DNA of 64,000 nt from Microbacterium sp. Leaf159. GTDB taxonomy: Bacteria > Actinomycetota > Actinomycetes > Actinomycetales > Microbacteriaceae. The notes beneath the pieces are model-generated. The model saw only the letters and a program-made list of their open reading frames with translations, was not told the origin of the DNA and did no database searches. Location: positions 882,539 to 946,538 of the forward strand of contig NZ_LMOU01000001.1 in assembly GCF_001423615.1 (NCBI RefSeq), written 5' to 3'. Each line of letters begins with the position of its first letter. Position 1 is the first letter of the stretch. The position numbers and the translations under genes are program-made. Below are positions 52,655 to 61,715 of the stretch, one piece after another.

Positions 52655-53458
52655 ATGGTGCGATTCCTCGTCGTCCCGCAGTGGCAGGGCTCCCCTGCAC
52701 CGCGCGCGATGCTCCTCGTCGACGGCGCGTCGGCGATCGCCGGTGATCTTCCGCGCGCGTCGACCACCGTGCTCGATGTGCCCGTCGAGGCCGGCGAGTC
52801 ACTCGGCACCGGCGTCCGCCGACTCAGCGCCCTGTTGCGCACTCGAGAGCTCGTCGATGCGGCGATGACGACCGACACGGTCGTGGTGGGCGGAGACTGC
52901 AGCGTCACCGTCGCGGCCCTCGCCGCTCTTCCCGGCGGCACCGACGATCTCGCGGTGGTCTGGTGCGACGCGCACGCCGACATGAACACACCCGAGACGT
53001 CGCCGTCCGGTGCGTTCTCCGGCATGGCTCTGCGGGCGGTGCTCGGTGAGGGAGAGCCGCAGCTCGCGCTCTCCCCCGGCATCCCGCGCGACCGCGTGAT
53101 CACCGTCGGAATGCGCGACCTCGACGACGCCGAGGTCGCCGCGATCGACGGCCTCACCCCGCTGTCGGTGACAGACCTCGACGATGCCGATGCGCTGGCC
53201 GCCGCCGTCGTGGCCACCGGCGCGAGCCGGGTGTGGGTCCACATCGACGTCGACGTGCTGGATCCGGCCGAGATAGCCGGCGTCTCCTCCGCGTCCCCGT
53301 TCGGGCTCGCGCCCGCCACCCTGAGCGCGGCGGTCCGCGCTCTCCGCACGCGCGTTCCGCTGGCGGGCGCGACGATCGCGGGATTCGCCCCGCGTTCACC
53401 GTCCGACGCGGTCGAGGATCTCGGAGCACTGCTGCGCCTCGTCGGAGCGGTCGCATGA
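52655..53458 (+). CDS. Arginase/agmatinase-family protein with altered metal ligand
   Basis: 267 residues of the ureohydrolase fold. Metal motifs are W-C-D-A-H-A-D-M-N (about 103-111: D105, H107, D109) and H-I-D-V-D-V-L-D-P (about 196-204). The first motif is G-G-D-C (79-82) where arginases have G-G-D-H, so the His that binds one manganese is Cys here. It may hydrolyse a guanidino compound or another C-N bond. Overlaps the next gene by 4 bp. Confidence 0.87.
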   Translation: MVRFLVVPQWQGSPAPRAMLLVDGASAIAGDLPRASTTVLDVPVEAGESLGTGVRRLSALLRTRELVDAAMTTDTVVVGGDCSVTVAALAALPGGTDDLAVVWCDAHADMNTPETSPSGAFSGMALRAVLGEGEPQLALSPGIPRDRVITVGMRDLDDAEVAAIDGLTPLSVTDLDDADALAAAVVATGASRVWVHIDVDVLDPAEIAGVSSASPFGLAPATLSAAVRALRTRVPLAGATIAGFAPRSPSDAVEDLGALLRLVGAVA

Positions 53459-53937
53459 CCGAGGACTGGCGCCCTGCGGCGGAACGTGCCCTCGAGCGGG
53501 GTCGCCGATTCGACCGCCGCATCCCGTCGTTCCTGCTGCGATCGCCGATCAGTCGCATCGGGTACTGGTGGGGAACGGCCGTCGGCTGGGTGTGGGGATC
53601 ACTGTGGAGCACCGGTCCCGTCGAGCGCCGGGCGGGCCTGTGGGTGTTCCGCGGTATGCCGAACTGGACGTTCAACCGCGGCGGGGTGTGCGTGGGCGGG
53701 TGCTTCCTCACCGGCGATGCCCGGCCGACCGATGCGGTGCTTCGCCATGAGGCGGTGCACAAGGCACAGTGGCTCCGTTACGGCATCCTGCTGCCGGTGC
53801 TGTACCTGTTCGCCGGGCGGGATCCGCTCCACAACCGCTTCGAGATCGAGGCGGGTCTGGAAGACGGCAACTACGTGCGCCGGACGACCGCTCCTCAGCG
53901 CTCGGAGGGGAGAAGCCCGAAGCGCTCGGGCGCGTAG
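53455..53937 (+). CDS. Small protein with HEAVH motif, unknown function
   Basis: 160 residues. A possible membrane-facing hydrophobic stretch (about 38-52), then F-N-R-G-G-V-C-V-G-G-C-F (two cysteines) and R-H-E-A-V-H-K-A-Q-W (about 100-109). H-E-x-x-H is the zinc-protease pattern. A second hydrophobic stretch L-P-V-L-Y-L-F-A and N-R-F-E-I-E-A follow, in the layout of zincins where a third ligand (E) comes later. I do not recognise a named family; proteins like it are sometimes labelled Fe-S oxidoreductase without support. Its last 43 bp overlap the gene on the other strand. Confidence 0.65.
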   Translation: MTEDWRPAAERALERGRRFDRRIPSFLLRSPISRIGYWWGTAVGWVWGSLWSTGPVERRAGLWVFRGMPNWTFNRGGVCVGGCFLTGDARPTDAVLRHEAVHKAQWLRYGILLPVLYLFAGRDPLHNRFEIEAGLEDGNYVRRTTAPQRSEGRSPKRSGA

Positions 53938-54365
53938 ATCTGCGCGGGCTGGATCTCGAGTGATCCGGTGAGGTGCTCGACGATGTCGGCGGTACCGAGG
54001 TAGCCGCCCAGCAGCGTGACGTGGGTCTCGAGCTCGTCGTCGCAGAGCATCTCGTCGGCCCACGCGCAGGTCGCGCGGGCGAGGGCCTCTCCTGGCGCGC
54101 ACGCACGGCCCGTTCCGGGAGCGCCGGAGCGCTCTCCCCGAGCCAGCCACGTCACGGTCATACGGCCGGGCGCATCGATCACGCCGATGTCCGAGGCCTG
54201 TGCGACCTCGATGAAGATCCGACCGGATGCGCACAGCGGCAGTGTCGCGAGGAAGACCTCGAGTTCGGCGAGCGAGTGCTCGTCAGCCGTCACCAGGTGG
54301 TGTGCGCGACGACGCGCTGCGCGGCGCTCTGCGCGCGTGCTGCGGGTCTCGAGGAAGGTCTCCAT
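53895..54365 (-). CDS. SIP-domain (siderophore-interacting-like) protein
   Basis: 156 residues from the ATG at 54365. It resembles only the C-terminal SIP domain of siderophore-interacting reductases: L-V-T-A-D-E-H-S-L-A-E-L-E near the start, then W-A-D-E, a cysteine and the G-Y-L-G-T turn. The flavin-binding N-terminal half is absent. TACGAT (54380-54375) forms a -10, and an iron box at 54390-54406 covers the -35 region, so it should be repressed when iron is plentiful. Likely role: releasing or handling iron from siderophores. Confidence 0.82.
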   Translation of the reverse strand: METFLETRSTRAERRAARRRAHHLVTADEHSLAELEVFLATLPLCASGRIFIEVAQASDIGVIDAPGRMTVTWLARGERSGAPGTGRACAPGEALARATCAWADEMLCDDELETHVTLLGGYLGTADIVEHLTGSLEIQPAQIYAPERFGLLPSER

Positions 54366-54389
54366 GATGCTTCCATCGTACACCACGTG

Positions 54390-54406
54390 AAGGGTTGCCT
54401 AACCTT
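54390..54406 (-). promoter_or_regulatory. DtxR/IdeR-type iron box
   Basis: On the minus strand AAGGTTAGGCAACCCTT matches the core of the actinobacterial iron-box consensus (TTAGGTTAGGCTAACCTAA), with 13 of 19 positions equal when extended by one base each side. It overlaps the -35 region of the SIP-domain gene and the last codons of the phosphatase gene. Confidence 0.72.
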
Positions 54407-55121
54407 GGTCGGCGACCGGTTCCACGAGAGCGGCATGCAGTGCGTCCAGCTCGGCATCCGACATCCCGTTGGCCCGGAGGTAGCCTGCCGCAGATCCCCA
54501 TCGCGCATCGACGCCGTCGAGCAGCGCCCGCATGACCGGCGCAGGCGACTGCGTGGCCAGCGCCACCGCGTGCAGGGCTTCGGGATGCTGGGAGCGGAGG
54601 TACGCGGCGATCCGCTGCGACCTCTCAGGAGGAAGCTGCGACTCCGTGAGCGCGTAGTCCTCGATGATCGCGTCTCGGTCGGCACCGACGGCTGCGAGTG
54701 CGAGGGCCACCGTCACCCCGGTGCGGTCCTTGCCCACCGTGCAGTGCACGAGAGTCGGCTCCCCCGCAGCGATGATGCGAATGGCCGCGACGAGCCTCTC
54801 ACCGCTCTCCTCGAGAAGGTGCAGGTAGAGATCCTCCAGGCTGGTGTCCGTCTCGAAGAACGAACGGACCGACCCGAGGAACAGAGGGAGGTGCGTCGTG
54901 TCGGGCCCGTCGATCTCGGTCGGCTCTGCGGCGACCTCCTCGCCGTCCCGCAGATCGACGATGTGGGCGACCCGCTCGCGGACCGCATCCACACCCGCAT
55001 TCGTCGCCCCGGACAGCTGACCTGAGCGCAGCAGGATGCCGGAGCGGATGCGTCCGCCCTCGGCGGGCATGCCTCCGACGTCCCTGACATTGTTGACGCC
55101 GTCGAAGTCGAGGACGGTCAT
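54399..55121 (-). CDS. Tyrosine-type protein phosphatase
   Basis: 240 residues of the MptpB-like family. N-N-V-R-D-V-G-G near the start and the P-loop H-C-T-V-G-K-D-R-T-G (126-135) with nucleophile C127 and R133. D-L-R-D (about 56-59) is another conserved block. Such enzymes remove phosphate from tyrosine, serine or lipids. Its start overlaps the end of the AhpD-like gene by 4 bp (ATGA), so both are one operon. Confidence 0.9.
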   Translation of the reverse strand: MTVLDFDGVNNVRDVGGMPAEGGRIRSGILLRSGQLSGATNAGVDAVRERVAHIVDLRDGEEVAAEPTEIDGPDTTHLPLFLGSVRSFFETDTSLEDLYLHLLEESGERLVAAIRIIAAGEPTLVHCTVGKDRTGVTVALALAAVGADRDAIIEDYALTESQLPPERSQRIAAYLRSQHPEALHAVALATQSPAPVMRALLDGVDARWGSAAGYLRANGMSDAELDALHAALVEPVADQG

Positions 55122-55594
55122 GCCTGCGCCTGCGGGGCCCGGGGCGGAACCGGGTAACGGCCGGCGATGACGACGCGGTTGAACGCGTTGATCGACACGC
55201 AGGCCCAGCTCAGGGCGGCATACTCCTTCTCGGTGAAGACGGCACCGACGCGGTTGTACAGGTCGTCCGAGATCCCGTCCTCCGAGATGAAGGTGAACGC
55301 CTCGGCCAGCTCGAGCGCCGCCGCCTCCCGTTCACTGAAGACGCCGCTCTCGCGCCACGTGGCGATCTGCATGAGCGTGTCCGTGTCGATCCCCGCCTTG
55401 ACCGCGCGATCGACATGTATTCGCGTGCAGTAGCCGCATCCGTTCAGCTGCGAGCAGTGGATCATCACGATCTCCTTGAGGCGATCGTCGATGCCGTTCG
55501 TCGCGCAGATCTCGCCCACCGTCCGAGAGAACGCATCGAGCGCCTGGTAGGCGGCGGGCTCGGTCTTGGAGAGGTGCACTCGCGTCTCGCTCAT
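55118..55594 (-). CDS. AhpD-like carboxymuconolactone decarboxylase-family protein
   Basis: 158 residues, all-helical. The redox motif C-G-Y-C-T-R-I-H (53-60) has the C-x-x-C-x-x-x-H pattern of AhpD-type alkylhydroperoxidases. F-N-R-V near the end is also conserved. It is likely a thiol peroxidase or a redox partner. First gene of a two-gene operon with the tyrosine phosphatase. Confidence 0.9.
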   Translation of the reverse strand: MSETRVHLSKTEPAAYQALDAFSRTVGEICATNGIDDRLKEIVMIHCSQLNGCGYCTRIHVDRAVKAGIDTDTLMQIATWRESGVFSEREAAALELAEAFTFISEDGISDDLYNRVGAVFTEKEYAALSWACVSINAFNRVVIAGRYPVPPRAPQAQA

Positions 55595-55765
55595 ACCTCA
55601 ATGATATTCCGTTATGCGGGCATCTCGGCGGGCTCATCGATGCCAAGGAGAATGCAGATAGCCATGCCTTCTGCACGCAAAGACAGCTTAATGCGCGTTC
55701 ATATGACTCAATCACTTGTCATTATGATCTCGCATTTCCCGCATATGCGTTCCTCAGAGCAGAAT
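55595..55765. promoter_or_regulatory. AT-rich divergent promoter region
   Basis: 171 bp between the AhpD-like and hydrolase genes, markedly richer in A and T than the surroundings. It includes a perfect 10-bp palindrome CGCATATGCG (55740-55749) and an imperfect inverted repeat (TCATATGAC near 55709 with GTCATTATGA near 55727). Likely holds both promoters and an operator. Confidence 0.5.
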
Positions 55766-56692
55766 ATGGAGGTGGCGATCGACATCACCGAGTTCAGCTA
55801 TCTTCCCGCACAGGCCGAGGCGCTGGGCGTTCCCGTTCCTCCGAGCGAGCGGCTGACATTGCCGCTCCCGGACGGTCGCCGTGTGAGCGGTGTCCGCTAC
55901 GGCAGCGGATCGCCGCAGATCACGCTCCTGCACGGGGCCGGCCTCAACGCGCACACCTGGGATACGACCGCTCTCTCGGTGCAGCAGTCCGTGCTGGCGA
56001 TCGATCTCGCGGGGCACGGCGACTCCTCCTGGCGCGACGACGCCGACTACACCCCTCGAACGCTCGCCGTGGATGTCGCCGCAGCACTCGACGCCTGGAC
56101 CGACCGGCCGCAGATCCTCGTCGGACAGTCCCTCGGCGGCCTCACCGGGGCGGCGGTGGCCGCTGCGCGCCCCGATCTCGTCGCCGAGCTGATCGTCGTG
56201 GACATCACCCCTGGCATCGACACCTCGGCCGGCCCCGCCGCTCTGCGTGAGTTCTATGCAGGCCCCACCGATTTCGCGACGCGCGACGAGCTGGTCGATC
56301 GTGCGATCGCCTTCGGCTTCGGCGGCGCGCGCCCCGACACGGAACGCGGCGTCTTCCTCAACACGCGAGTGCGCCCGGACGGACGCGTGGAATGGAAGCA
56401 CCATTTCGCTCACCTCGCCGCGAAGGCGCTCGCCGCGCACGACCCCGGCGACGTCTCCGCTCCCTCGGTCCTCAACGCCACGGGGTGGCAGGACCTCGAT
56501 CAGGTGACGGCCCCGGTGACGCTCGTCCGCGCGATCGACGGCTTCGTCAGCGCTGCCGACGCGGACGACTTCGCCCGCCGTCTTCCCGACGCGAGCGTGG
56601 TCGCGATCCGGGCGACGCACAACGTGCAGGAGACCGCCCCCGCGCAACTCGCCGCGCTGATCACGGACCGCGTCGCGACCACCGGATTGTGA
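55766..56692 (+). CDS. Alpha/beta hydrolase
   Basis: 308 residues from the ATG at 55766; upstream in-frame ATGs (55679, 55724, 55745) lie in the AT-rich region and would add unconserved residues. L-L-H-G-A-G (oxyanion hole, about 52-57), the nucleophile elbow G-Q-S-L-G-G (about 118-123, Ser), and a His in A-T-H-N near 290 make the catalytic triad. Substrate unknown. The start is not certain, as no strong ribosome-binding site is visible. Confidence 0.87.
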   Translation: MEVAIDITEFSYLPAQAEALGVPVPPSERLTLPLPDGRRVSGVRYGSGSPQITLLHGAGLNAHTWDTTALSVQQSVLAIDLAGHGDSSWRDDADYTPRTLAVDVAAALDAWTDRPQILVGQSLGGLTGAAVAAARPDLVAELIVVDITPGIDTSAGPAALREFYAGPTDFATRDELVDRAIAFGFGGARPDTERGVFLNTRVRPDGRVEWKHHFAHLAAKALAAHDPGDVSAPSVLNATGWQDLDQVTAPVTLVRAIDGFVSAADADDFARRLPDASVVAIRATHNVQETAPAQLAALITDRVATTGL

Positions 56693-56785
56693 CGTTCCGT
56701 TCCACATCCCGCCCCACCTGCCCGACACATCCCTAGGCTCGTTCCACCGGCACACAGCAACTGCCGCACCGAGAGGAAACAACCC

Positions 56786-58300
56786 ATGTTCCGACGTACG
56801 CGACGGCTCGCGCTCTTCTCCGCGATCGCGGCGAGCGCCGTCATCCTGAGCGCCTGCACGGGCACTGCGGCCCCCGAGACCACGGCGCCCACCGGCGAAC
56901 CGGATCCCGATGCCACGCTGCAGGTGGGACTCGTCCTCGAGCCCACGAACCTCGACATCCGTCACACGAGCGGTGCTGCCCTCGAGCAGATCCTCATCGA
57001 CAACATCTACGAGGGCCTGATCAGCCGCACGCAGGAGAACGAGATCATCCCTCGGCTCGCCTCTGACTATGAGGTGTCCGACGACGGACTCACCTACACG
57101 TTCACACTGAACGACGGCATCACCTTCCACAGCGGCACCGCTCTCACCTCCGCCGACGTCGTGGCCTCGTATGAAGCAGTCCGCACGGACGCCACACTGC
57201 AGGGCAACGCCGAGTTCGCCTCGGTGGCCTCGATCACCGCGCCCGACCCGACGACCGTGCAGATCGTGCTGACCGAGCCGAACCAGAACTTCCTCTTCTC
57301 CCTCACCGGGCCGGCGGGGCTCGTGTTCCAGGCAGGCGACACCACCGACCTCAAGACCGCGGAGAACGGCACCGGCCCCTTCACCCTGACCCGCTGGAAC
57401 AAGGGCAGCGCGATCACGTTCGCCCGCAACGACGCCTACTGGGGCGAGCCGGCCGGAGTGGCCGAGGTCGAGTTCCAGTACATCCCCGACTTCACCGCAG
57501 GTGTGAACACGGCGCTCGACGGGGGCGTCCAGGTGCTCACCGCCGTGGATCCCAACCTCGCATCGCAGCTCGAGGGCGACTTCACCCTCACGACGGGTCG
57601 TACGACCGACAAGGCGACCCTCGCGTTCAACAACGCCAAAGCTCCCCTCGACGACGTCCGGGTCCGCGAGGCACTGCGCCTCGCGATCGACCACGAGGGG
57701 CTCGTCGAGGCCGTCGGTGCGGGGTCGACGCTGTACGGCCCCATCCCCGAGCTCGACCCGGGCTATGAGGACCTCTCGGATGTCGTCTCCTACGATCCGG
57801 AGAAGGCCAAGGAGCTGCTCGCCGAGGCCGGCCAGGAGGATCTCGAGCTGACCCTCACGATCCCGAGCTTCTACGGCACGACCGTTCCGAAGGTCCTGAT
57901 CTCCGATTTCCAGAAGGTGGGCGTGACGCTCGACGTCGACTCGGTCGAGTTCCCCACCTGGCTGGAGGACGTCTACACGAACCACGACTACGACCTCAGC
58001 TTCGTGCTGCACGTCGAGCCGCGTGACTTCGGCAACTTCGCGAACCCCGACTACTACTTCGGCTACGACAACGCCGAGGTGCAGGGCCTCTACGCCGACG
58101 CACTCGCCGAGGTCGACCCCGACAAGTCGGCGGAGCTGCTGGCGAAGGCCGCGCGTATCGTCTCCGAGGACCATGCGGCCGACTGGCTCTACAACGGGGC
58201 GACGATCACAGCGGTGAGCCCGCTGGTCTCCGGATTCCCCCAGGACTCGATCAACTCGCGCATCGACCTGGCAGGCGTCACCGTCGCCACCGAGAAGTGA
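56786..58300 (+). CDS. ABC transporter substrate-binding lipoprotein (peptide type)
   Basis: 504 residues. Lipoprotein signal ending I-L-S-A-C (C24), then an SBP family 5 domain with E-P-T-N-L-D (about 51-56) and the D-D-V-R-V-R-E-A-L-R-L-A-I-D block near 290. This family binds oligopeptides, dipeptides, nickel or opine-like compounds outside the cell. GAGAGGAAA precedes the ATG; TAGGCT at 56734-56739 is a possible -10. First of five genes for a complete importer. Confidence 0.92.
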   Translation: MFRRTRRLALFSAIAASAVILSACTGTAAPETTAPTGEPDPDATLQVGLVLEPTNLDIRHTSGAALEQILIDNIYEGLISRTQENEIIPRLASDYEVSDDGLTYTFTLNDGITFHSGTALTSADVVASYEAVRTDATLQGNAEFASVASITAPDPTTVQIVLTEPNQNFLFSLTGPAGLVFQAGDTTDLKTAENGTGPFTLTRWNKGSAITFARNDAYWGEPAGVAEVEFQYIPDFTAGVNTALDGGVQVLTAVDPNLASQLEGDFTLTTGRTTDKATLAFNNAKAPLDDVRVREALRLAIDHEGLVEAVGAGSTLYGPIPELDPGYEDLSDVVSYDPEKAKELLAEAGQEDLELTLTIPSFYGTTVPKVLISDFQKVGVTLDVDSVEFPTWLEDVYTNHDYDLSFVLHVEPRDFGNFANPDYYFGYDNAEVQGLYADALAEVDPDKSAELLAKAARIVSEDHAADWLYNGATITAVSPLVSGFPQDSINSRIDLAGVTVATEK

Positions 58301-58313
58301 CGACGCTCACTTC

Positions 58314-59261
58314 GTGATCCGATATGCGCTCGTCCGAGGAGCCCTGCTCGTGGCAGGGCTCCTCGTGTCGAGCGCGCTGATCTTCCTGACCCTCCGCGTG
58401 TTCCCCGGCGACGTCGCTCAGCTCATCGCCGGCACGCAGGCCTCCCCCGCCGAGGTCGAGGCGCTCCGCGAATCCCTGGGCCTCAACCGTCCTCTGCCGG
58501 CGCAGTACGCGGAGTGGATCGGGGGGATCTTCCGCGGCGATCTCGGCACGTCCCTGCTCTCCGGAGCATCCGTCGGGGAGGAGCTGCTGCTCAAGGCGCA
58601 GGTGACCGTGCCGCTCGGCATAATGTCTCTGCTGATCGCCGTGCTCATCGCTGTGCCCTTCGGAATCCTCGCCGCTGTGCAGCGCGGCCGTCGCGGGGGC
58701 ACCGCCCTCAGCGTCGGCGCACAGGCCCTCGCCGCCGTGCCCGTGGTCTGGGCGGGGATGATGCTGATCGTCGTGTTCTCGGTGTGGCTCGGGTGGCTCC
58801 CTCCACAGGGATTCCCCCGTACGGGATGGAGCACGCCTCTGCAGGCGATCGAGTCACTGCTGCTCCCCGCTCTCACGATCGGCATAGTCGAGGGCGCCAT
58901 GCTCATGCGCTTCGTGCGCAGCGCCACACTCCAGGCGGCGGGTCAGGACTTCGTCCGCACGGCTGCGGCCAAGGGACTCACCCGAACCCGAGCGCTCATC
59001 TCGCACGGCATCCCCGCTGTGGGCCTGTCGATCATCACGGTCCTCGGGCTCCAGATCGCGGGGATCATCGTCGGCTCCGTCGTCATCGAACAGCTCTTCA
59101 CCCTGCCGGGCATCGGGCGGATGCTGGTCGCCGACGTCGGGACGCGTGACCTGATCAAGGTGCAGAGCGAGCTGCTGGTGCTCACCGGCTTCGTCCTCGT
59201 CGTCGGCTTCCTCGTCGACCTGATCCATCGGGCGATCGATCCCCGCCAGAGGGAGGCATGA
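58314..59261 (+). CDS. ABC transporter permease (DppB-like)
   Basis: 315 residues from a GTG, six helices. The N-terminal R-V-F-P-G-D and F-V-R-T-A-A-A-K-G-L-T (about 217-227, the ATPase-contacting loop) place it with the first permease of peptide/nickel importers. It starts 13 bp after the binding-protein stop and overlaps the next permease by 4 bp. Confidence 0.92.
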   Translation: MIRYALVRGALLVAGLLVSSALIFLTLRVFPGDVAQLIAGTQASPAEVEALRESLGLNRPLPAQYAEWIGGIFRGDLGTSLLSGASVGEELLLKAQVTVPLGIMSLLIAVLIAVPFGILAAVQRGRRGGTALSVGAQALAAVPVVWAGMMLIVVFSVWLGWLPPQGFPRTGWSTPLQAIESLLLPALTIGIVEGAMLMRFVRSATLQAAGQDFVRTAAAKGLTRTRALISHGIPAVGLSIITVLGLQIAGIIVGSVVIEQLFTLPGIGRMLVADVGTRDLIKVQSELLVLTGFVLVVGFLVDLIHRAIDPRQREA

Positions 59262-60127
59262 TGCCCGGTTGGCTCCCGAGGCTGTGGCGCACCTCCACAG
59301 GGCGCTTCGGCCTGATCGTGGTCGCCGTCATCGCGGTCACCGCGCTCGTCGCGCTGTTGTGGACGCCGTTCGATCCGCAGGAGTCCGACGTCCGCAACCG
59401 CTGGGCGGTTCCCAGCTGGCCGCATCTGCTCGGCACCGACGACACCGGACGCGACATCCTCAGCCTCCTCATGGCGGGCGCGCGGACCACGGTGTTCGTC
59501 AGCGTCGGAGCCGGGATCATCGCGACTCTCGTCGGCATCGCCCTCGCCGGCCTGGGCGCGCTCACCGCCCGCTGGCTGCGCGAGACGGTCGCGGTGCTCG
59601 TCGACATCCTGATCGCGTTCCCCGTGCTGCTGATCGCCATGATGATCTCCTCCGTCTGGGGCGGTTCGCTCTGGGTCGTCATCTGGTCGGTCGGCATCGG
59701 CTTCGGTGTGAACATCGCGCGTGTCACCCGCCCCGAGCTGCGCAGAGTGCAGCAGAGCGATTTCGTGCTCGCCGCGCGGGCGTCCGGACTCACGACCTCG
59801 CAGAGCCTCGTACGCCACCTGCTGCCGAACGTCGCACCCGTGTTCATCGTGCAGCTGTCGTGGTCGATGGCGGTCGCCGTGCTCGCCGAGGCCGGACTCT
59901 CGTATCTCGGCTTCGGCGCCTCGGTGACCGAACCGAGCTGGGGGCTGCTCCTCGCCGACCTGCAGCGCTACATAGGCGTGCATCCGCTCTCGGTCATCTG
60001 GCCGGGGCTCGCGATCACCCTGACGGCTCTCGCACTCAACCTCCTCGGCGACGGCCTGCGCGAGGCCACGGATCCGACGCTCCGACACCGCGCGGCGGAG
60101 ATCCACACCCCGGCGGTGGTCGCATGA
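59258..60127 (+). CDS. ABC transporter permease (DppC-like)
   Basis: 289 residues, six helices. H-L-L-G-T-D-D-T-G-R-D (about 51-61) is the conserved segment of the second permease of peptide importers. F-V-L-A-A-R-A-S-G-L (about 169-178) is the ATPase-docking loop. It starts ATG ATG with GGGAGG upstream. Overlaps both neighbours by 4 bp. Confidence 0.93.
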   Translation: MMPGWLPRLWRTSTGRFGLIVVAVIAVTALVALLWTPFDPQESDVRNRWAVPSWPHLLGTDDTGRDILSLLMAGARTTVFVSVGAGIIATLVGIALAGLGALTARWLRETVAVLVDILIAFPVLLIAMMISSVWGGSLWVVIWSVGIGFGVNIARVTRPELRRVQQSDFVLAARASGLTTSQSLVRHLLPNVAPVFIVQLSWSMAVAVLAEAGLSYLGFGASVTEPSWGLLLADLQRYIGVHPLSVIWPGLAITLTALALNLLGDGLREATDPTLRHRAAEIHTPAVVA

Positions 60128-60915
60128 GTCTCGTCGTCGAAGACCTCGTCGTCCGAATCGACGGCCGTCCTGTCGTCGACGGCATCTCGTTCGAGGTGCC
60201 GGACGGCGCCAGAGTCGGCCTGATCGGCGAATCGGGCTCCGGCAAGTCGCTCACCGCGCTCGCGGTGCTCGGACTCCTCCCCGACGGCGCGACGGCGAGC
60301 GGCAGCATCCGCTGGAACGGCACGGAGCTGATCGGCATGCGCGACCGAGAGCTCGCCGAGCTCCGGGGCGACGAGATCGGGATCGTGTTCCAGGAGCCGC
60401 GCACAGCACTCAATCCCATCCGCACCGTCGGCCGGCAGATCGCCGAGTCGATCCGCATCCACGAGGGCATCGGCAGACGCGAGGCACGAGCGCGCGCCGT
60501 CCAGGAGGCCGCCCGCGTGCGACTCCCCGACCCGGAGTCGATCGTCGACCGGTACCCGCACCAGCTCTCGGGCGGTCAGCGTCAGCGCGTGGCGATCGCG
60601 ATGGCTCTGGCCTGCCGCCCTCGACTGCTCATCGCGGATGAGCCGACGACCGCGCTCGACGTGACCATCCAGGCCGAGATCCTGTCGCTGCTGCTGGCCC
60701 TGGTCGAGGAGCAGGGCATGTCGCTCGTCTTCATCACACACGACCTCGCCGTGCTCGCACAGGTCGCGACTCGGGGCGTGGTCCTCGAGGACGGCCACGC
60801 GGTCGAGCAGGCACCGGTGAGCACGCTGCTGAGCGCCCCCGCATCTCCGGTGACACAGGGTCTCCTCCGCGACGCGACCGCCACGCTCTGGCGCCCGCAC
60901 GGGGGCCTCCGATGA
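60124..60915 (+). CDS. ABC transporter ATP-binding protein (DppD-like)
   Basis: 263 residues. Walker A G-E-S-G-S-G-K-S (about 35-42), signature L-S-G-G-Q-R-Q-R (about 149-156) and Walker B L-L-I-A-D-E-P-T (about 169-176), with switch His in I-T-H-D. It lacks the C-terminal oligopeptide-type extension with iron-sulfur cysteines seen in many DppD/OppD proteins. Forms a heterodimer with the next gene product. Confidence 0.93.
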   Translation: MSLVVEDLVVRIDGRPVVDGISFEVPDGARVGLIGESGSGKSLTALAVLGLLPDGATASGSIRWNGTELIGMRDRELAELRGDEIGIVFQEPRTALNPIRTVGRQIAESIRIHEGIGRREARARAVQEAARVRLPDPESIVDRYPHQLSGGQRQRVAIAMALACRPRLLIADEPTTALDVTIQAEILSLLLALVEEQGMSLVFITHDLAVLAQVATRGVVLEDGHAVEQAPVSTLLSAPASPVTQGLLRDATATLWRPHGGLR

Positions 60916-61706
60916 GCCTGATCGAGGCACGCTCCCTCCGGCGAGACTTCGTGGTACCCAAGCGTTCGGCGTTCGAGCGGACGAGGACGCAGACGGCGCT
61001 GGCACCCACAGACCTCGACATCGCCGAGGGCTCGTCCGTCGGCATCATCGGGGAATCCGGATCGGGCAAGTCCACGCTCGTCCGGCTGCTGCTCGGACTA
61101 GATCGTCCGACGTCCGGCACCGTCGAGGTCGACGGAAGGGCGGTGGATGCCGCGGCATCCGCGCGCTCCCTGCACTGGCTGCGGCGGCAGACCGGTCTCG
61201 TGTTCCAGGACCCCTATGCCTCACTCGACCCTCGGATGACGGCCGCCCAGATCATCCGCGAGCCGCTGTGGGCCCTCGGCATCGAGGGCGACCACCGAGC
61301 GCGGGTCCGGGAGGTGCTGCAGCAGGTGGGCCTCGAGCCCGACATGGCCGACCGCTATCCGCACGAGTTCTCCGGTGGTCAGCGTCAGCGGATCGCCCTG
61401 GCGAGGGCGATCGTGCACGGGCCGCGCATCCTCGTCGGGGACGAGCCGCTGTCCGCCCTCGACGTCACTGTGCGCGCTCAGATCCTCGACCTGCTGATCG
61501 AGCTGCGCCGCTCCTCGGACCTCACCCTGGTCCTCGTCTCGCACGACATCGGAGTGGTGCAGAACCTGTGCGACACGGTCGTCGTGATGAAGGACGGGAG
61601 CATCGTCGAGCGTGGCTCCACCGAAGAGGTCCTGCTGCACCCGACGCACGACTACACGAAGACGCTGCTGGCCGCGATCCCGGTCATCCCCGCTCCCCCG
61701 GAGTGA
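60912..61706 (+). CDS. ABC transporter ATP-binding protein (DppF-like)
   Basis: 264 residues. Walker [10 protein letters not shown] (about 50-58), signature F-S-G-G-Q-R-Q-R, Walker [20 protein letters not shown] (about 98-108) is the Q-loop typical of the second ATPase of peptide importers. Overlaps the previous gene by 4 bp. Last gene of the importer operon. It converges on a GNAT gene with 9 bp between stops. Confidence 0.93.
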   Translation: MSLIEARSLRRDFVVPKRSAFERTRTQTALAPTDLDIAEGSSVGIIGESGSGKSTLVRLLLGLDRPTSGTVEVDGRAVDAAASARSLHWLRRQTGLVFQDPYASLDPRMTAAQIIREPLWALGIEGDHRARVREVLQQVGLEPDMADRYPHEFSGGQRQRIALARAIVHGPRILVGDEPLSALDVTVRAQILDLLIELRRSSDLTLVLVSHDIGVVQNLCDTVVVMKDGSIVERGSTEEVLLHPTHDYTKTLLAAIPVIPAPPE

Positions 61707-61715
61707 CCGCGACGC

